Part shown: in pieces, positions 4,607 through 6,143 of the stretch
Layout: each line of letters starts with the position of its first letter
Numbering within the stretch: position 1 is the stretch's first letter
Assembly (NCBI GenBank): GCA_016212685.1
Contig: JACREW010000112.1
Coordinates: forward strand, 1-6,143
Length of the DNA: 6,143 nucleotides
Direction of reading: 5' to 3'
DNA from: Nitrospirota bacterium
GTDB lineage: Bacteria > Nitrospirota > Thermodesulfovibrionia > Thermodesulfovibrionales > Dissulfurispiraceae
Program-made: the position numbers and the translations under genes
Notes under the pieces: model-generated
What the model was told of the DNA's origin: nothing
Database searches by the model: none
The model's input: only the letters and a program-made list of their open reading frames with translations

Positions 4607-6143
4607 ACTTTTTACCTTTCAATGCCGCCTGCGCCGCCGCGAACCTTGCTATAGGAACCCTGAACGGCGAACAGCTCACATAATTAAGCCCTATCTTATG
4701 GCAGAATTCTACGGACTTCGGCTCTCCGCCGTGCTCGCCGCAAATGCCCATTTTCAGGTCTTTCTTCACGCCCCTGCCCTTTTCGACGGCCATACGCATC
4801 ATTGCTCCGACGCCGTTCTGATCTATGGTAATAAACGGGTCTTCCGTAAGCACTCTGTTCTCTATATAGAAAGGCAGGAACCTTCCCGCATCGTCTCTCG
4901 AAAGGCCATAGACCGTTTGTGTAAGATCGTTTGTTCCGAATGAATAGAAGTCCGCGATCTGCGCGATCTCATCGGCGGTTACACAGGCTCGGGGAAGCTC
5001 TATCATCGTTCCTACCGTGTAAGGGACTTTAACCTTATATTCCTTCTGAACCCTTTCCGCAGTAGAAACGACAACCTCCCTCATATTCTTAAGCTCGTTC
5101 ACATGACCCACGAGCGGAATCATTATTTCAGGAACAACCTTAACTTTTCCCTTTACAAGCTCGCATGCGGCTTCCATTATAGCCTGCGCCTGCATTTCAT
5201 ATATTTCCGGATATGTGACTCCGAGACGACATCCCCTATGTCCCAGCATAGGGTTGAATTCGTGGAGCGATTTATTCTTAGCGTTCAGCCTTTCAAAAGG
5301 AACTCCCATTTCATCCGCAAGTTCCTGAAGCTCCTTGTCGGTGTGCGGCAGGAACTCATGGAGCGGCGGATCTAAAAGCCTTATGGTTACCGGGAATCCG
5401 GCCATGGCCTTAAATATGCCCATAAAGTCCTGTTTCTGAAACGGAAGGAGTTTAGCGAGCGCCCTTTTTCTTTCGTCTACCGTATCTGAGAGTATCATTT
5501 CCCTCACGGCCTTTATCCTGTCGGGGCCGAAGAACATATGCTCGGTCCTGCAGAGGCCTATGCCCTCAGCGCCGAAGTTCCTTGCCGTAGTCGCATCCTC
5601 AGGAGTATCCGCATTTGTCCTTACCTTCAATGTCCTTAGCTGATCGGCCCACTTCATAATCTCCTTATACCAAAGATTGCGGTCCGGATCTGCAGGCAGC
5701 AGATCGAGTTTGCCTTCGTATACGCGGCCCTTTGTGCCGTTAAGGGTTACCCAATCTCCCTCTCTCAACGTCCTGCCGTTTACATGCAATGTTTTCTTAT
5801 GAACATCTATATCGAGCGCCGAACAGCCTACTATGCAGCATTTGCCCCATCCTCTCGCGACAAGGGCTGCATGGCTTGTCATTCCGCCCTTTGCTGTGAG
5901 AATAGCCTCTGCCGCGTGCATTCCGTGAACATCCTCCGGGGAAGTTTCACTTCTGACAAGGATAACCTTTTCGCCCTTTTTTGCCCACGCCTCTGCGTCA
6001 TCGGCGGTAAATACTATTTTCCCGATAGCGCCGCCGGGGCCTGCGGGAAGCCCTTTAGCGAGCTCGGTTGCCTTCTTTTCCGCGACAGGCGCAACGCTCG
6101 GATGCAAAAGCTCATCGAGCTGTTCCGGCTTTACTCTTAACAC
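4605..6143 (-). CDS. ppdK: Pyruvate, phosphate dikinase, C-terminal part (cut by window edge)
   Basis: Interconverts ATP + pyruvate + phosphate with AMP + PEP + pyrophosphate in the cytosol, linking pyruvate and PEP for gluconeogenesis or PPi-linked glycolysis. The window holds the last 512 codons. The first codon, a GTG at the edge, is internal. The N-terminal ATP-grasp domain (roughly 360-400 residues) lies outside. Fragment residues about 28-150 are the phosphohistidine swivel domain, with GGMTSHAAL and His91 matching His455 of the Clostridium symbiosum enzyme. Residues about 155-508 are the PEP/pyruvate TIM barrel, with GLCRTEHMFF (197-206), the MLGHRGCRLG and FGTNDLTQ motifs, GICGEHGG and SCSPFRVPIAR. 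Cys491 matches catalytic Cys831. All key residues in this part are intact. The conserved His-peptide variant separates it from PEP synthase and enzyme I. It is followed by a strong terminator, and cspA downstream is probably a separate unit. Confidence 0.97.
   Translation of the reverse strand: MLRVKPEQLDELLHPSVAPVAEKKATELAKGLPAGPGGAIGKIVFTADDAEAWAKKGEKVILVRSETSPEDVHGMHAAEAILTAKGGMTSHAALVARGWGKCCIVGCSALDIDVHKKTLHVNGRTLREGDWVTLNGTKGRVYEGKLDLLPADPDRNLWYKEIMKWADQLRTLKVRTNADTPEDATTARNFGAEGIGLCRTEHMFFGPDRIKAVREMILSDTVDERKRALAKLLPFQKQDFMGIFKAMAGFPVTIRLLDPPLHEFLPHTDKELQELADEMGVPFERLNAKNKSLHEFNPMLGHRGCRLGVTYPEIYEMQAQAIMEAACELVKGKVKVVPEIMIPLVGHVNELKNMREVVVSTAERVQKEYKVKVPYTVGTMIELPRACVTADEIAQIADFYSFGTNDLTQTVYGLSRDDAGRFLPFYIENRVLTEDPFITIDQNGVGAMMRMAVEKGRGVKKDLKMGICGEHGGEPKSVEFCHKIGLNYVSCSPFRVPIARFAAAQAALKGKK

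Noticed and set aside
4518..4943. 141-codon plus-strand ORF over the ppdK 3' end
   Set aside because: It is antisense to conserved ppdK codons encoding the catalytic C-terminus, and its translation has no family features.
5784..6140. 118-codon plus-strand ORF opposite ppdK
   Set aside because: It is a shadow of the swivel-domain coding region, which shows perfect family motifs on the minus strand.
1..6143. CRISPR array, tRNA, rRNA, IS element or phage remnant
   Set aside because: No regularly spaced repeats, tRNA-like cloverleaf, transposase motifs or terminal inverted repeats were seen; nearly all bases are accounted for by the five genes and two short leaders.

Overview
The window comes from a bacterial chromosome. 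It carries five protein-coding genes on two converging strands, and its dense bacterial Shine-Dalgarno sites and intrinsic terminators support that reading. Base composition looks roughly balanced. The mix of a thioredoxin-type arsenate reductase, a large PEP-synthase-like protein of a poorly characterised family, an RRM-RGG protein and a short CspA-type protein would suit Desulfobacterota (Deltaproteobacteria) or Nitrospirota. That is an impression from protein style, not a demonstrated placement.

Plus strand, 1-3715: an ArsC-type low-molecular-weight phosphatase-fold protein (core from about 121, stop at 549) overlaps by 17 bases the start of a 1060-residue protein (533-3715). The large protein has the ATP-grasp and phosphohistidine swivel domains of PEP synthase/PPDK. 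It lacks the PEP/pyruvate TIM barrel and instead carries an uncharacterised domain followed by a concanavalin-A-like domain. The overlap implies translational coupling.

Minus strand, 6143-3734: the C-terminal 512 codons of pyruvate, phosphate dikinase (ppdK, cut by the window edge), then a cold-shock protein (CspA family), then a small RRM RNA-binding protein with an RGG tail. Each gene is separated from the next by about 165 bases of leader/terminator sequence. The RRM gene converges on the large plus-strand gene with only 18 bases between stop codons.

The most interesting non-coding signal is that the leaders of cspA and the RRM gene, two unrelated RNA-chaperone genes, look related. Both have a TTTTGGAAG box, then a terminator-like hairpin with a shared core (AGACTTT..AGCT.TGTGG), then a U-run, then the Shine-Dalgarno site. 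In the RRM leader the U-run directly abuts the ribosome-binding site. This suggests a shared attenuator or cold/RNA-chaperone-responsive leader. The second notable item is the unusual PEP-synthase-like fusion protein coupled to arsC.
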